Assembly: GCF_016632335.1 (NCBI RefSeq)
Contig: NZ_JAEPBG010000016.1
Span: forward strand, 1-60,288
From: Noviherbaspirillum pedocola
GTDB lineage: Bacteria > Pseudomonadota > Gammaproteobacteria > Burkholderiales > Burkholderiaceae_D
Length of the DNA: 60,288 nt
Reading direction: 5' to 3'
The position numbers and the translations under genes are program-made. The notes beneath the pieces are model-generated. The model saw only the letters and a program-made list of their open reading frames with translations, was not told the DNA's origin and searched no databases. Below are positions 46,052 to 54,773 of this stretch, in pieces (the first letter of the stretch is position 1; each line of letters begins with the position of its first letter).

Positions 46052-48109
46052 ATGGCCGATACCGACCGCCATGCGCTGCCCGGCGATGGCGCAGCACGCA
46101 TCGACTTCAGCGGAGAAAGCGCCGAAGAGTTGTACGAGAACGCGCCCTGCGGCTATCTGTCGATGGCGCTGGACGGTCGCATCCTGCGGGTCAACCGCAC
46201 CCTGGCCGGCTGGCTCGGCCAGGACCGCGATACGCTGCTCGCGCATCGTTTCCAGGACCTCGTCACAGTCGGCGCCCGCATCTTCTTCGATACCCATTAC
46301 GCGCCGCTGCTGTTGATCCAGGACTTCGTGCATGAGATCGCGATGGACATGCGCGATGCCAACGGACAGACGATTCCGGTGCTGATCAATTCGGCGCTGC
46401 AGCGGGACGCTGCCGGCAAGCCGGCGCTGATTCGACTGTCGATTTTCAATGCCAACGAACGCCGGCGCTATGAGCGCGAGCTGTTGCATGCAAAACGGCA
46501 GGCCGAGGAAGCCTCGCGCCTGCTGGAGCAGCGCGTGGCCGAGCGCACCCGCGAGCTGGTCGATGCGCTGGCGCGGGCGCAGGCCGGCGCGCAGGCAAAG
46601 AATGCGCTGCTGGCCGCGGTCAGCCACGAGATGCGCACGCCGCTGCATGCCATTCTGGGCCTGGCGCAACTGGCGCTGGAGCGGGACGCAAGCCCGGCGG
46701 TGCAGGGCTATCTCGAGCGCATTGCCGCGTCGGGCCAGCAGATGATGCGCATCGTCAGCGACATCCTCGATGTGGCCAAGATGGAGTCGGGCAAGCTGGA
46801 ATTGGTGGAAGCGCCTTTTGGCATCGCCGACGCGGTGCGCGAGGCGGTCGCAACGGCGCTGCCGCTGGCGCAGCGCAAAGGCCTGGCGCTGCGCATGGAC
46901 ATCGATCCGGCATTGCCGCGACTGTCCCAGGGCGACCGCGGACGTCTGCTGCAGATTCTCGGCAACTATCTCGACAACGCCATCAAGTTCACTGCAAGCG
47001 GCGCCATCGAAGTGCACGCGCATGCCGTATCGGGTGACGCGTCCGGCCTGCTGCTGCGCATGGAAGTGCGGGACAGCGGCATCGGCCTGTCGGCTGCGCA
47101 ATGCGCGCGGCTGTTTCAGCCCTTCTCGCAGGCCGATGCCTCGACCACGCGCGAATACGGCGGCACCGGCCTGGGCCTGGCAATCTGCCGACAATTAGCC
47201 GAGCTCATGGGCGGCCGGGTCGGCCTTGATAGCGAGCCAGGCCGCGGGAGTCTGTTCTGGGCCGAGCTGCGGCTGCGCCACGCAAATGATGTCCAGCCTG
47301 CGCCTGAAACGCTTGCGCCGGTTGGCCAAATCGAAGCGGCGCGCGCGCTGCTCGCTGGCGCCCGGGTCCTGGTCGTCGAGGACAACGTGTTGAATCAGGA
47401 CCTGGCGCGCGAATTTCTGAGCAGTGGCGGCGCCATCGTCAGCGTGGCCGGCAACGGTCGCGACGCACTGGCTTTGCTGGAACAGGAAAACGTCGACTGC
47501 GTGCTGATGGATTTGCAGATGCCGTTAATGGATGGCTGTGAAGCCACGCGCAGGATGCGCGCCGATGCGCGCTGGGCGAAGCTGCCGGTCATCGCGATGA
47601 CCGCCAATGCGATGGCTTCGGATCGCGACCGCTGCTTTGCCTGCGGCATGGACGATTTCCTGGCCAAGCCGGTCGATCGCCTTGCGCTCATCGATGCGGT
47701 CGCGCGTCAGCTGGCGCGGGGTGTAGCGCTCGCGCAGCCCGAGCCGGGCGCAGCTGCCGCATCATCCGGCGCGCCTGGCGACCAAGCGCCTCTCCTCGAT
47801 CTGCGCATGCTCGCCGACTCGCTCGGCCAGGATGCGCAAAAGATTCGGCGCTTCGTCGGACTGTTCATGAGCAATGCGGAAAAGACGGTGGAAGAGATCG
47901 GTGCTGCGCTGTCGGCGCGGGATACGCAGGCTGCGGCGGCCCTCGGGCATCGCCTCAAATCCTCTGCGCGCGCTCTCGGTGCCCAGGCTTTTGCCGGGCT
48001 GTGCCAGCAACTGGAACAGGGCGGTGACGATGTCGAAGGCATGGAACAGACGCTGGCTGCGATGCGGCGGATGCTGCCGGACATGGCGAGGGAGACGGAG
48101 CGAAGCTGA
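46052..48109 (+). CDS. PAS hybrid histidine kinase with receiver and Hpt domains
   Basis: A 685-residue soluble phosphorelay protein without membrane helices. PAS (about 24-140, [20 protein letters not shown]), coiled coil (140-185), HisKA with His192 ([16 protein letters not shown]), ATPase (about 290-410, [29 protein letters not shown]), receiver with Asp487 ([15 protein letters not shown]) and a C-terminal Hpt with His633 ([15 protein letters not shown]). GGAGG precedes ATG 46052. It follows the RsbQ-like gene in the same orientation. The terminal output regulator is not obvious; the single-domain receiver at 44630 is a candidate. Confidence 0.92.
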   Translation: MADTDRHALPGDGAARIDFSGESAEELYENAPCGYLSMALDGRILRVNRTLAGWLGQDRDTLLAHRFQDLVTVGARIFFDTHYAPLLLIQDFVHEIAMDMRDANGQTIPVLINSALQRDAAGKPALIRLSIFNANERRRYERELLHAKRQAEEASRLLEQRVAERTRELVDALARAQAGAQAKNALLAAVSHEMRTPLHAILGLAQLALERDASPAVQGYLERIAASGQQMMRIVSDILDVAKMESGKLELVEAPFGIADAVREAVATALPLAQRKGLALRMDIDPALPRLSQGDRGRLLQILGNYLDNAIKFTASGAIEVHAHAVSGDASGLLLRMEVRDSGIGLSAAQCARLFQPFSQADASTTREYGGTGLGLAICRQLAELMGGRVGLDSEPGRGSLFWAELRLRHANDVQPAPETLAPVGQIEAARALLAGARVLVVEDNVLNQDLAREFLSSGGAIVSVAGNGRDALALLEQENVDCVLMDLQMPLMDGCEATRRMRADARWAKLPVIAMTANAMASDRDRCFACGMDDFLAKPVDRLALIDAVARQLARGVALAQPEPGAAAASSGAPGDQAPLLDLRMLADSLGQDAQKIRRFVGLFMSNAEKTVEEIGAALSARDTQAAAALGHRLKSSARALGAQAFAGLCQQLEQGGDDVEGMEQTLAAMRRMLPDMARETERS

Positions 48110-48275
48110 GGTGTGGGTTGGTGAGTTGGGCTGCCGTAGGGAGCCCGACGAGATGCCCGCGGTCATGTGGCGTTCCGTCGGACTTGTCAGTCAGCCCTTT
48201 CAAGGTGACGTCGAATTGTCATTCAGTCCGGCGGTAGTCTGAAATAAGGTTGGCTGGGTGAGACAAGGGTATGGT

Positions 48276-48354
<79 letters not shown>

Positions 48355-48960
48355 TTTTAACCCCCGTTGATTGCGCCGTGACGGCGATGCCCGGAGCGGG
48401 AAAAGGTGCGGCGTCTGTTTGAGCGAAGCGCAGCGTAGCGAGTTTAGCCGCGCCCCGCTCCGGGCATCGACGGCACGGGAACCCCGCGCAGCGGGGCGCA
48501 ATCTCCGGGGCGCCTTTTCTTGCCTACTTCTTTTGGCGCGCAAAAGAAGTAGGCCGGCTGCCGGGCCGGGACCCGGCTAGGTCGAGGGGGCGCTAAACGT
48601 TTTGCGTCATCGGAGTGAGGTGCTTGAGGGGGTAGGCTCTTGCCTTGGTCGTCGTCGCGTAATCGAAGCTTGGATTGAAAGGCCCGCCCGGTCGAAGGCC
48701 GAGGCCCGATGCCACAAAACGGCTATCTCACTTGGCGAGCAAGCCGGGTCCCGGCCCGGCAGCCGGGTCACTTCTTTTGCATTCGCCAAAAGAAGTAACC
48801 AAGAAAAGGCGACCCGGAGATCGCGCCCCCTTCGGGGGTCCCCGTGTCGCCGGGCCCTGAAGCGGGGCGCGGCTAAACTCGCTACGCTGCGCTTCGCTCA
48901 GACAGACGCCGCACCTTATCCGCTTCAGGGCCCGGCGCCACGGCGCGATCAACGGGATTA

Positions 48961-49086
48961 AAGGCAACGACAACTACAAAGGCAACGACAACTACAAAGG
49001 CAACTGAAACCGCGAAGGCCAACTGCAAAGGCCAACTGCAAAGGCCAACTGCAAAGGCCAACTGCAAAGGCCAACTGCAAAGGCAC
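48961..49086. repeat. Tandem repeats of 18 bp and 13 bp
   Basis: Two to three units of an 18-bp repeat (AAAGGCAACGACAACTAC) are followed by five to six units of a 13-bp repeat (GGCCAACTGCAAA) up to about 49085. They form the outer end of the right arm of the inverted-repeat element, 50 bases past the aminotransferase stop on the other strand. Confidence 0.9.
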
Positions 49087-49138
49087 TACACTCCCTTCCT
49101 CATCCCGACTCGCAACCGCGGGATCCCACTCGCCAACC

Positions 49139-50242
49139 CTATCGCCATTGCAGCCTGAAGCCCTCCATGAACTCCACCAGCTTCGCCGCCGCCTCGATCT
49201 CCAGCCCGTTGTACAGCGAGGCGCGGACGCCGCCGACGCTGCGGTGCCCGGCCAGCCCGGAGAAGCCCGCCGCTTCGGCCTGTTGCAGGAAAGCGCGCTC
49301 GGTTGCCGCGTCGGGCAGATTGAAGGCCACGTTCATGCGCGAGCGGTCCGCGCGCGCCGCGCGGCCGCGGTAGAACCCATCGCTGTCGTCCAGCGCGCGG
49401 TATAGCAGCGCGGCCTTCTTGCGGTTGATCGCATCCATCGCCGCCAGTCCGCCAATGTCGTCGCGCAGCCAGCGCGTGACCAGCATCACCACGTAGATCG
49501 CGAACACCGGCGGCGTGTTGTAGATCGAATGCGCATCGGCCTGCGCACGGTAATCGAGAAAACCCGGCAAATCGCGCTGCATGCCGGCCATCAATGCCTC
49601 CTTCACCGCAACCACGGTCACGCCGGCCGGGCCCAGGTTCTTCTGCGCATGCGCATAGATCAGCGCGAAGCGCTCGTAGTCGCCGGGCGCGGACAGGAAG
49701 TCCGAAGACATGTCGCAGATGCGCGGCACATCGTCGCGGCCGAGCACGCGGTCGAACTGCAGGCCTTCCACGGTTTCATTCGACACATAGTGCAGATACG
49801 GCGCATCGGCAGCGAAGTCGAGTTCGGCATCCGTCGGCAGCCGCGCAAAGCCGCAATCCGCGCCGCTCCACACGGTGCGCACCGGGCCTTCGCGCCGCGC
49901 CTCGGGCAAGGCCTTGCCGCTCCAGTAGCCGGTATGCAGATAGTCCGCCGCAAGCGTGCTGCCTGACAGCAGCGACATCGGCACCATCGAGAATTGCTGC
50001 GTTGCGCCGCCCTGCAGGAACAGGATGCGGTAATCCGCCGGCAGGCCAAGCAGCATGCGTACATTCGCCTCGGCCTCGGCCACCACTGCCGCAAACCAGT
50101 CCGAGCGGTGGCTCACGCCAAGGATGGACAGGCCCGCGCCGGGCGCTTCCTGTATCGCTTCCTGCACCTGTTGCAACACGCTCTGCGCCAGCGCGCCGGG
50201 ACCGCCGGAAAAATTCAATGCATTCCTGGGATTGATCATCAT
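49139..50242 (-). CDS. SerC-like phosphoserine aminotransferase family protein
   Basis: A 367-residue PLP enzyme. ALNFSGGPGALAQSVL opens the fold. SHRSDWF (44-50) has the phosphate-contacting His-Arg. Lys201 in AHAQKNLGPAGVT is the PLP lysine, and MSSDFLS with HYVSNETVEGLQF are SerC signatures (HYCxNETxxG in housekeeping SerC; the Cys is Val here). SerC makes phosphoserine for serine and phosphohydroxythreonine for PLP. Its pairing with an ATP-grasp-like gene 9 bases upstream in transcription, on an accessory replicon, suggests a paralogue in a special pathway. AGAGG precedes ATG 50242; GTG 50248 is an alternative. Confidence 0.85.
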   Translation of the reverse strand: MMINPRNALNFSGGPGALAQSVLQQVQEAIQEAPGAGLSILGVSHRSDWFAAVVAEAEANVRMLLGLPADYRILFLQGGATQQFSMVPMSLLSGSTLAADYLHTGYWSGKALPEARREGPVRTVWSGADCGFARLPTDAELDFAADAPYLHYVSNETVEGLQFDRVLGRDDVPRICDMSSDFLSAPGDYERFALIYAHAQKNLGPAGVTVVAVKEALMAGMQRDLPGFLDYRAQADAHSIYNTPPVFAIYVVMLVTRWLRDDIGGLAAMDAINRKKAALLYRALDDSDGFYRGRAARADRSRMNVAFNLPDAATERAFLQQAEAAGFSGLAGHRSVGGVRASLYNGLEIEAAAKLVEFMEGFRLQWR

Positions 50243-50251
50243 GTCCACCTC

Positions 50252-51940
50252 TTATGCCGCGCGCGCCTGCACGCCATGCGCATGCCGCGTATGCAGGTAA
50301 CGCAGGAAGGCTTCCTTGACCTTCTGCATCTGCGGCTGCTTGTACGGGAACAGCTCGGCCGGGTCCATCGCATGCGCCACCATCGCATGGTCGATCTCGA
50401 AGATCAGCAATTCACCGTCGGGCGTCTCGGCGCAATCGATGCAAACGTAATCGAGCATGGACCGGCGGTGTATCGCTTCCAGCGCGTCGCGGTGACGCGC
50501 GGCGAAGGCATCGAAGTCCGCCATGAAAGCGGCTTCCTCCGTACGCTTGGCAGCGTCCTCATACATCCCAGCGTTGACGTAGTGGATCATCCAGTGCGAC
50601 GAAATCGCCATGTGGCATACATGCGCTTGCCCGTCGATCAGCGCGATGCGGGCCTTGCGGAACAGGCCGTCGGTGCCGCTGTAATCGATGAATCGCGAAA
50701 CGTAGAAGCACGCATCGGACACGCGATCGAGATAGGCCGACAGCTCGCCGGCATCGGCAATGCGCGCCAGGTCACGGCCCGCATGCGAACCAACCGGCCG
50801 CACGATCAGCGGAAATGCGCAGTCGTCGAACAGGCTTGCCACCCCTTCCGGCTGCTGCGCCACGTCCTGCAGCGCGGCGCGTGCGACTTCGCGCGTCGGT
50901 GGCATCGCGATGCCCGGCGCATCGGCCAGCAAGGCGCTGGCGGCGCTGCGCTCGGTGTTCGGGATGTGCTGCGGCGCATTGATCACGGGCTTGGGCCATG
51001 CTGCCAGCAGGGGCGTCAGCGCCGCAAGAAGAGGGCGGTTCGCCACGGTATCCGAGATGCCGACCATCAGCAGATCATGCTCAGGCAGATCGCTTGGCAA
51101 CGGCGCATCGGCCTTGGCGTAGTAAAGCGTGATCTCGACGTCGCTGCCTTCCAGCAGGCAGTCCAGCGGCGTGTTTTCGGCGAGATCGCCTTCGGCCATC
51201 AGCAGCAACAGCCGCAGGCCGGCCGGCTGCCGCGCCGCCGGCAGCGGATACAGCCGTTGCGCCTCCAGTGCTTGAGCCTGCATGGCAAGGCCGAGATCGG
51301 ATTGGCCCATCGCGAAGAAGGCGGTGGACAGATTCATCCACAGGCCCGGGTTATCTGCTTCCTGCCCGGCCAGTTCCAGCAATGCCTGCGCCACCGCGCG
51401 CATGTCGCCGCTCGCGGCGGAAAGCCGCGCGAACGGCGCCAAACCGAGAAAGGGCGCGCCGGGCTGCATCACGAGATCCAGACAGGTCTGCGTAGCGGCC
51501 GAGCGCCGCGCGCGGCGCGGGAAGGGCGCGGCGTCGCCTGCCAGCCAGCTGTCCTGCGCCCGCTCCATTACAGCGTAGAGCGCTGCGCGCCATGCGCCGT
51601 CGGCCTTCACCGCTGCGGCGTCGACCAGCAGCACCGCGCCGACCGGCTCATCCTGCGCATCGGCAAGCAGCTCAGCGCGTATCGGCGTCACGAGACCGTC
51701 AACGAAGAACACACCCAGCAGGCGCAAGCTCAGCGCTTGCCGCCATGCCGGCGCCATGTCGGCAAGCACAGCCTGCACTTCGGCGCTGGCGCCGGGGTCG
51801 GGCATGGCCGGAGCAGCGGCGTGCAACTGCAGCGTCTGCGTGAGGAAATCGATCAGCACATCGGGCGCGGGGCCGAGCCGCTCATGCAGCGGCGCTTGAT
51901 ACATCTGCTCCCAAAGGTAGGGAGTCGCGGTAAGAATCAT
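50252..51940 (-). CDS. Protein with TPR-like region and C-terminal ATP-grasp-like domain
   Basis: A 562-residue soluble protein. Residues about 60-240 are helical, with a TPR-like pair around NPGLWMNLSTAFFAMGQSDL (197-216). A Rossmann-like pre-domain (265-330, LLMVGISDT) leads to an ATP-grasp-like domain (about 340-550). FPLIVRPVGSHAG (376-388) stands where the nucleotide-binding K-P-x-x-G loop is found, with Arg instead of Lys, and LLIFEIDHAM (511-520) is the metal-binding strand with Asp in place of the usual Asn. ATP-grasp enzymes ligate carboxylates to amines. It precedes the SerC-like gene in a tight operon. The start is uncertain; the frame is open 65 codons farther. I know no characterised homologue. 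Confidence 0.7.
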   Translation of the reverse strand: MILTATPYLWEQMYQAPLHERLGPAPDVLIDFLTQTLQLHAAAPAMPDPGASAEVQAVLADMAPAWRQALSLRLLGVFFVDGLVTPIRAELLADAQDEPVGAVLLVDAAAVKADGAWRAALYAVMERAQDSWLAGDAAPFPRRARRSAATQTCLDLVMQPGAPFLGLAPFARLSAASGDMRAVAQALLELAGQEADNPGLWMNLSTAFFAMGQSDLGLAMQAQALEAQRLYPLPAARQPAGLRLLLLMAEGDLAENTPLDCLLEGSDVEITLYYAKADAPLPSDLPEHDLLMVGISDTVANRPLLAALTPLLAAWPKPVINAPQHIPNTERSAASALLADAPGIAMPPTREVARAALQDVAQQPEGVASLFDDCAFPLIVRPVGSHAGRDLARIADAGELSAYLDRVSDACFYVSRFIDYSGTDGLFRKARIALIDGQAHVCHMAISSHWMIHYVNAGMYEDAAKRTEEAAFMADFDAFAARHRDALEAIHRRSMLDYVCIDCAETPDGELLIFEIDHAMVAHAMDPAELFPYKQPQMQKVKEAFLRYLHTRHAHGVQARAA

Positions 51941-52171
51941 GTGAAATCCGGATGAAGGCGAGGCGTCCGATGTCGGGTCGCGGACGCAGGCCATGCGCGT
52001 TGCCTGCGCAGGGGACGCCATGGTGACGCCAGCGATGATGCGTGATGACCGCGGTGTGACATGCGTTGAAAAGAGGCGAAAAGACATTGCTGCTTGCGGC
52101 TTGGCTTGCGCTGTTGCGGTTTCATCATTGACCACCTGTAAATCACTTCAGACAACCAGCAAGGAACCGTC

Positions 52172-52858
52172 ATGTCCCATACAGCCCAGCATTCGAGCCG
52201 CAGTCCCCTACCGCGCGGGCTGCCGGACGCGCTGCTGCACGACATGCGTTCCCTGCAGGAAGAGGCGCTGCGCTCGCGCGACGAGATGGTGTCAGCCAGG
52301 CAGCAGGCGCTGGCTGCACAGGCGCGCATCCGCGAACTGGAACAGCAGCTGGAGACGATGCGCGAACTCGTGCGTGCGGACCAGCTTACCGGCAGCCTGA
52401 ACCGGCGTGGTATGGAGGAAGCCTTTGCGCGCGAATCCGCGCGGGCTGCGCGGCGCGGCGCACCACTGTGCCTGGCCTTGCTCGACCTTGATGACTTCAA
52501 GCGTCTCAACGATAACTACGGCCACGCCGCCGGCGATGCCGCGCTGGCGCACCTGGTGCGCGTGGCGCGCGGCACACTGCGTCCGATGGATGTGATCTGT
52601 CGCTTTGGCGGCGAGGAATTCGCGATCCTGCTGCCGGATACGCCGCTGGAACATGGCCTGCGCGCCATCGACCGGCTGCGGCAGGAACTGGCGCGCTGCG
52701 CGCTGGCGCATGGCGCAGACATGCTGACACTGCGCTTTTCCGGCGGCGTGGCGCAATGCGGCGCCGGCGAAGCGCTGGTCGCAGCGCTTGAGCGCGCCGA
52801 CGCCGCGCTGTACCGCGCCAAGCGCGCGGGCAAGGATCAGGTTGCCATTGCGGCGTGA
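52172..52858 (+). CDS. Soluble diguanylate cyclase
   Basis: A 228-residue protein. A coiled coil (about 25-68) leads into a GGDEF domain with DQLTGSLNRRG, LDLDDFKRLNDNYGHAAGD and the active motif GGEEF at 146-150. An inhibitory-site RPMD lies at 137-140. FSGGVAQCG and YRAKRAGKDQV end the domain. It likely makes c-di-GMP in the cytoplasm as a coiled-coil dimer. AAGGA precedes ATG 52172. It is divergent from the ATP-grasp-like gene. Confidence 0.92.
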   Translation: MSHTAQHSSRSPLPRGLPDALLHDMRSLQEEALRSRDEMVSARQQALAAQARIRELEQQLETMRELVRADQLTGSLNRRGMEEAFARESARAARRGAPLCLALLDLDDFKRLNDNYGHAAGDAALAHLVRVARGTLRPMDVICRFGGEEFAILLPDTPLEHGLRAIDRLRQELARCALAHGADMLTLRFSGGVAQCGAGEALVAALERADAALYRAKRAGKDQVAIAA

Positions 52859-53066
52859 ATGAAGGTCGCAGCAATTGTGTATGGCCTGTTGCGCCCTCGC
52901 GTTGAGTCGATAGCGGAGAACGCGTGGGCGCAGCAGGCGCTACACGAGCCTGCCTGCTTGCGCATGACTCATCCGTCAAAGACCATCCCAAAAAACGCCC
53001 GCAGCCTTTATCATGCGCGGGCGACAACGCAAATCACGCTGCAAACAACCACAAGAGGAGACAACC

Positions 53067-53687
53067 ATGAAAAAATTCGCCGCCTGCGCTCTTGCGCTCG
53101 CCAGCCTGTTTTCCATCGCCGCGCATGCTTCGGACCGCCTGCCCACGATCCCGCCGGATCAATACAACGAAGAGCAGAAGAAGGCTGCCGAGGAATTCAT
53201 GGCGGCGCGCAAGACGCCCGTGTTCGGACCCTTCGAGCCGCTGATGTACAGCCCGCAGGTGATGTCCCAGGCCCGCGCCACCGGCGACTATCTGCGCTAT
53301 CACTCCTCGATCGGCAACACCCTGAGCGAACTGGTGATCCTGATCACCGCGCGCGAATGGTCGCAGGACTATGAGTGGTATGTGCACTATCCGATCGCGC
53401 TGAAGGCCGGCATCAAGAAAGACGTCGCCGACGCCATCTCCGACGGCCGCCGGCCGACCGGGATGAGCGAAGACGAGGAAATCATCTACGACTTTTCCAC
53501 CGAGCTGCACAAGAACAAGCGCGTGTCGGATCGCACCTTCGAGCGCGCCGAAAAGCGCTTCGGCAAGCACGGCGTGGTCGACCTCACCGGCATCAACGCC
53601 TATTACACGCTGCTGGCCATGCAGATGAATGTGGCGCAGTACCAGTCGCCGAAAGATGCGAAGCGGCTGGTGCGCTTCCCGGAGTAA
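53067..53687 (+). CDS. Exported carboxymuconolactone decarboxylase-fold protein
   Basis: A 206-residue protein with a signal peptide (MKKFAACALALASLFSIAAHA). The CMD domain has TLSELVILITAREWSQDYEWYVHYPIALKAGI, which resembles the active-site helices of the AhpD/CMD family but has no CxxC, so it is not a peroxidase-reductase of AhpD type. AGAGGAGACAACC is a strong ribosome binding site for ATG 53067. Most CMD proteins are cytosolic; export is noteworthy. A long palindrome follows the stop. The substrate is unknown. Confidence 0.82.
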   Translation: MKKFAACALALASLFSIAAHASDRLPTIPPDQYNEEQKKAAEEFMAARKTPVFGPFEPLMYSPQVMSQARATGDYLRYHSSIGNTLSELVILITAREWSQDYEWYVHYPIALKAGIKKDVADAISDGRRPTGMSEDEEIIYDFSTELHKNKRVSDRTFERAEKRFGKHGVVDLTGINAYYTLLAMQMNVAQYQSPKDAKRLVRFPE

Positions 53688-53708
53688 CCGGAACTCTCCG
53701 GTGAATCC

Positions 53709-53771
53709 GTAGGGTGGGCGCAGCCCACGCGGTACGTCACGCCGCTACCGCGTGGGCTGCGCCCACCCTAC
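53709..53771. repeat. 26-bp perfect inverted repeat (REP-like or terminator)
   Basis: Arms 53709-53734 and 53746-53771 pair perfectly over 26 bases with an 11-base loop; each arm holds the smaller palindrome GGGCGCAGCCC. It begins GTAGGGTGGGC, similar in design to, but different from, the GTAGGTTGGGCT units around the RAYT gene. It lies 22 bases after the CMD-family stop. No T tract follows. Confidence 0.85.
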
Positions 53772-53938
53772 AAAACGCCGCGCCTTGAGCTCACGAGCCG
53801 TGGCTGCCATCGCAGGCGACATGCGAATCAGCTGTCGAGTTTCCCTTTCAGGCCGCCGCACGCAGCCACCGCGAAGCCGGTATCATCACGCCTCGCCCAT
53901 GATTCATCGATCCCCTTTTCCCTGACCCCGCCCGACCC

Positions 53939-54580
53939 ATGCTCCAATCCGACTGGCTGCAAGAGCCCAGCCGCGCAGCAAAACGCCTGATCTTTGCCCG
54001 CCACGGCGAATATGAATGCAATCTTCTCGGCACCTGCAACTGCAACCCGCGCACGCCCTATCCGCTGACGGCGAAGGGCAGGCTGCAGGCCGAGCTGCTC
54101 GGCGAGCGCCTGCGCGGCGCCGGCATCGAAGCCATCGTCAGCTCGGAATTCCTGCGCGCGCGCCAGACCGCGCAATTGGTCAATGCCGCGCTTGGACTGC
54201 CGGTTCTGGTCAACAGCCTGGCCAACGAGAATCGCGTCGGCGCAGTTTTCGAAGGCAAGCTGAACGAGGAGTTTCTCGCGTCGATCCGCCACGATCCGGC
54301 GCATGCAGCCCAGCCGGACGGTGAAAGCTTCACGGCCATGCTCGCGCGCATAGGCAAGCTGCTCGAGGATCTGTCGCGCAGCAGCCCGGCTACCATCCTC
54401 GTCGTCACGCATGGCTGGGTGCTGCAGGGCGTGCGCACGCTGCTTGGCGAAATCGATGCGGCCGACGGCGCAATGTGCGTGGACATGCCCGGCAATTGCC
54501 GCACTGAAAGCGTGAGTTGCCGCGACGGACGGATCTCGCGCGAAGGCGCGATCGCACTGCCCGACATCATTCCCCGATGA
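53939..54580 (+). CDS. Histidine phosphatase family protein
   Basis: A 213-residue phosphoglycerate mutase-like phosphatase. RHG motif with His22 in [11 protein letters not shown], Arg in [11 protein letters not shown], Glu in the [11 protein letters not shown] segment and His158 in [11 protein letters not shown] make up the active site. The motif CNCNP near residue 33 is unusual. It may hydrolyse a small phosphomonoester; the substrate is unknown. No strong ribosome binding site precedes ATG 53939. Its 3' end overlaps a small candidate frame on the other strand. Confidence 0.85.
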   Translation: MLQSDWLQEPSRAAKRLIFARHGEYECNLLGTCNCNPRTPYPLTAKGRLQAELLGERLRGAGIEAIVSSEFLRARQTAQLVNAALGLPVLVNSLANENRVGAVFEGKLNEEFLASIRHDPAHAAQPDGESFTAMLARIGKLLEDLSRSSPATILVVTHGWVLQGVRTLLGEIDAADGAMCVDMPGNCRTESVSCRDGRISREGAIALPDIIPR

Positions 54581-54695
54581 TTTTGATCAGCACGCGCCTT
54601 CGGCGCATGCCATCGAACGCGCCGTAGAAGATCGGTTGCCGGGTTCCGAAGTCGAGCTTGCCATTGGTGATGGCGACCACGATTTCGCAGGCCAT
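54567..54695 (-). CDS. Candidate 42-residue protein downstream of the T1SS adaptor
   Basis: A short frame encodes [18 protein letters not shown] then [20 protein letters not shown], protein-like and with strongly GC-rich third codon positions, as in the neighbours. It is in the same frame as the adaptor gene, separated by the TAG at 54774-54776, and the codons between the TAG and ATG 54695 are also open. It could be a small protein or a decayed 3' extension. No good ribosome binding site was seen. It overlaps the histidine phosphatase gene end by 14 bases. Confidence 0.3.
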   Translation of the reverse strand: MACEIVVAITNGKLDFGTRQPIFYGAFDGMRRRRVLIKIIGE

Positions 54696-54773
54696 GATCT
54701 GGCGCTCCCCATGCGCGTCGGCTTGCTGCGCACGCCACTCGGTCGCGGGTTTGCGGAAAGCACCGCCGGCGAC

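Noticed and set aside
48371-49067. Several overlapping frames of 60-120 codons on both strands in the inverted-repeat element
   Set aside because: The same peptide text appears in both arms and on both strands because of the palindrome; no ribosome binding sites. Treated as non-coding.
49994-51955. A 650-codon plus-strand frame opposite the SerC-like and ATP-grasp-like genes
   Set aside because: Antisense shadow; the minus-strand products have recognisable motifs and ribosome binding sites, the plus-strand one has neither.
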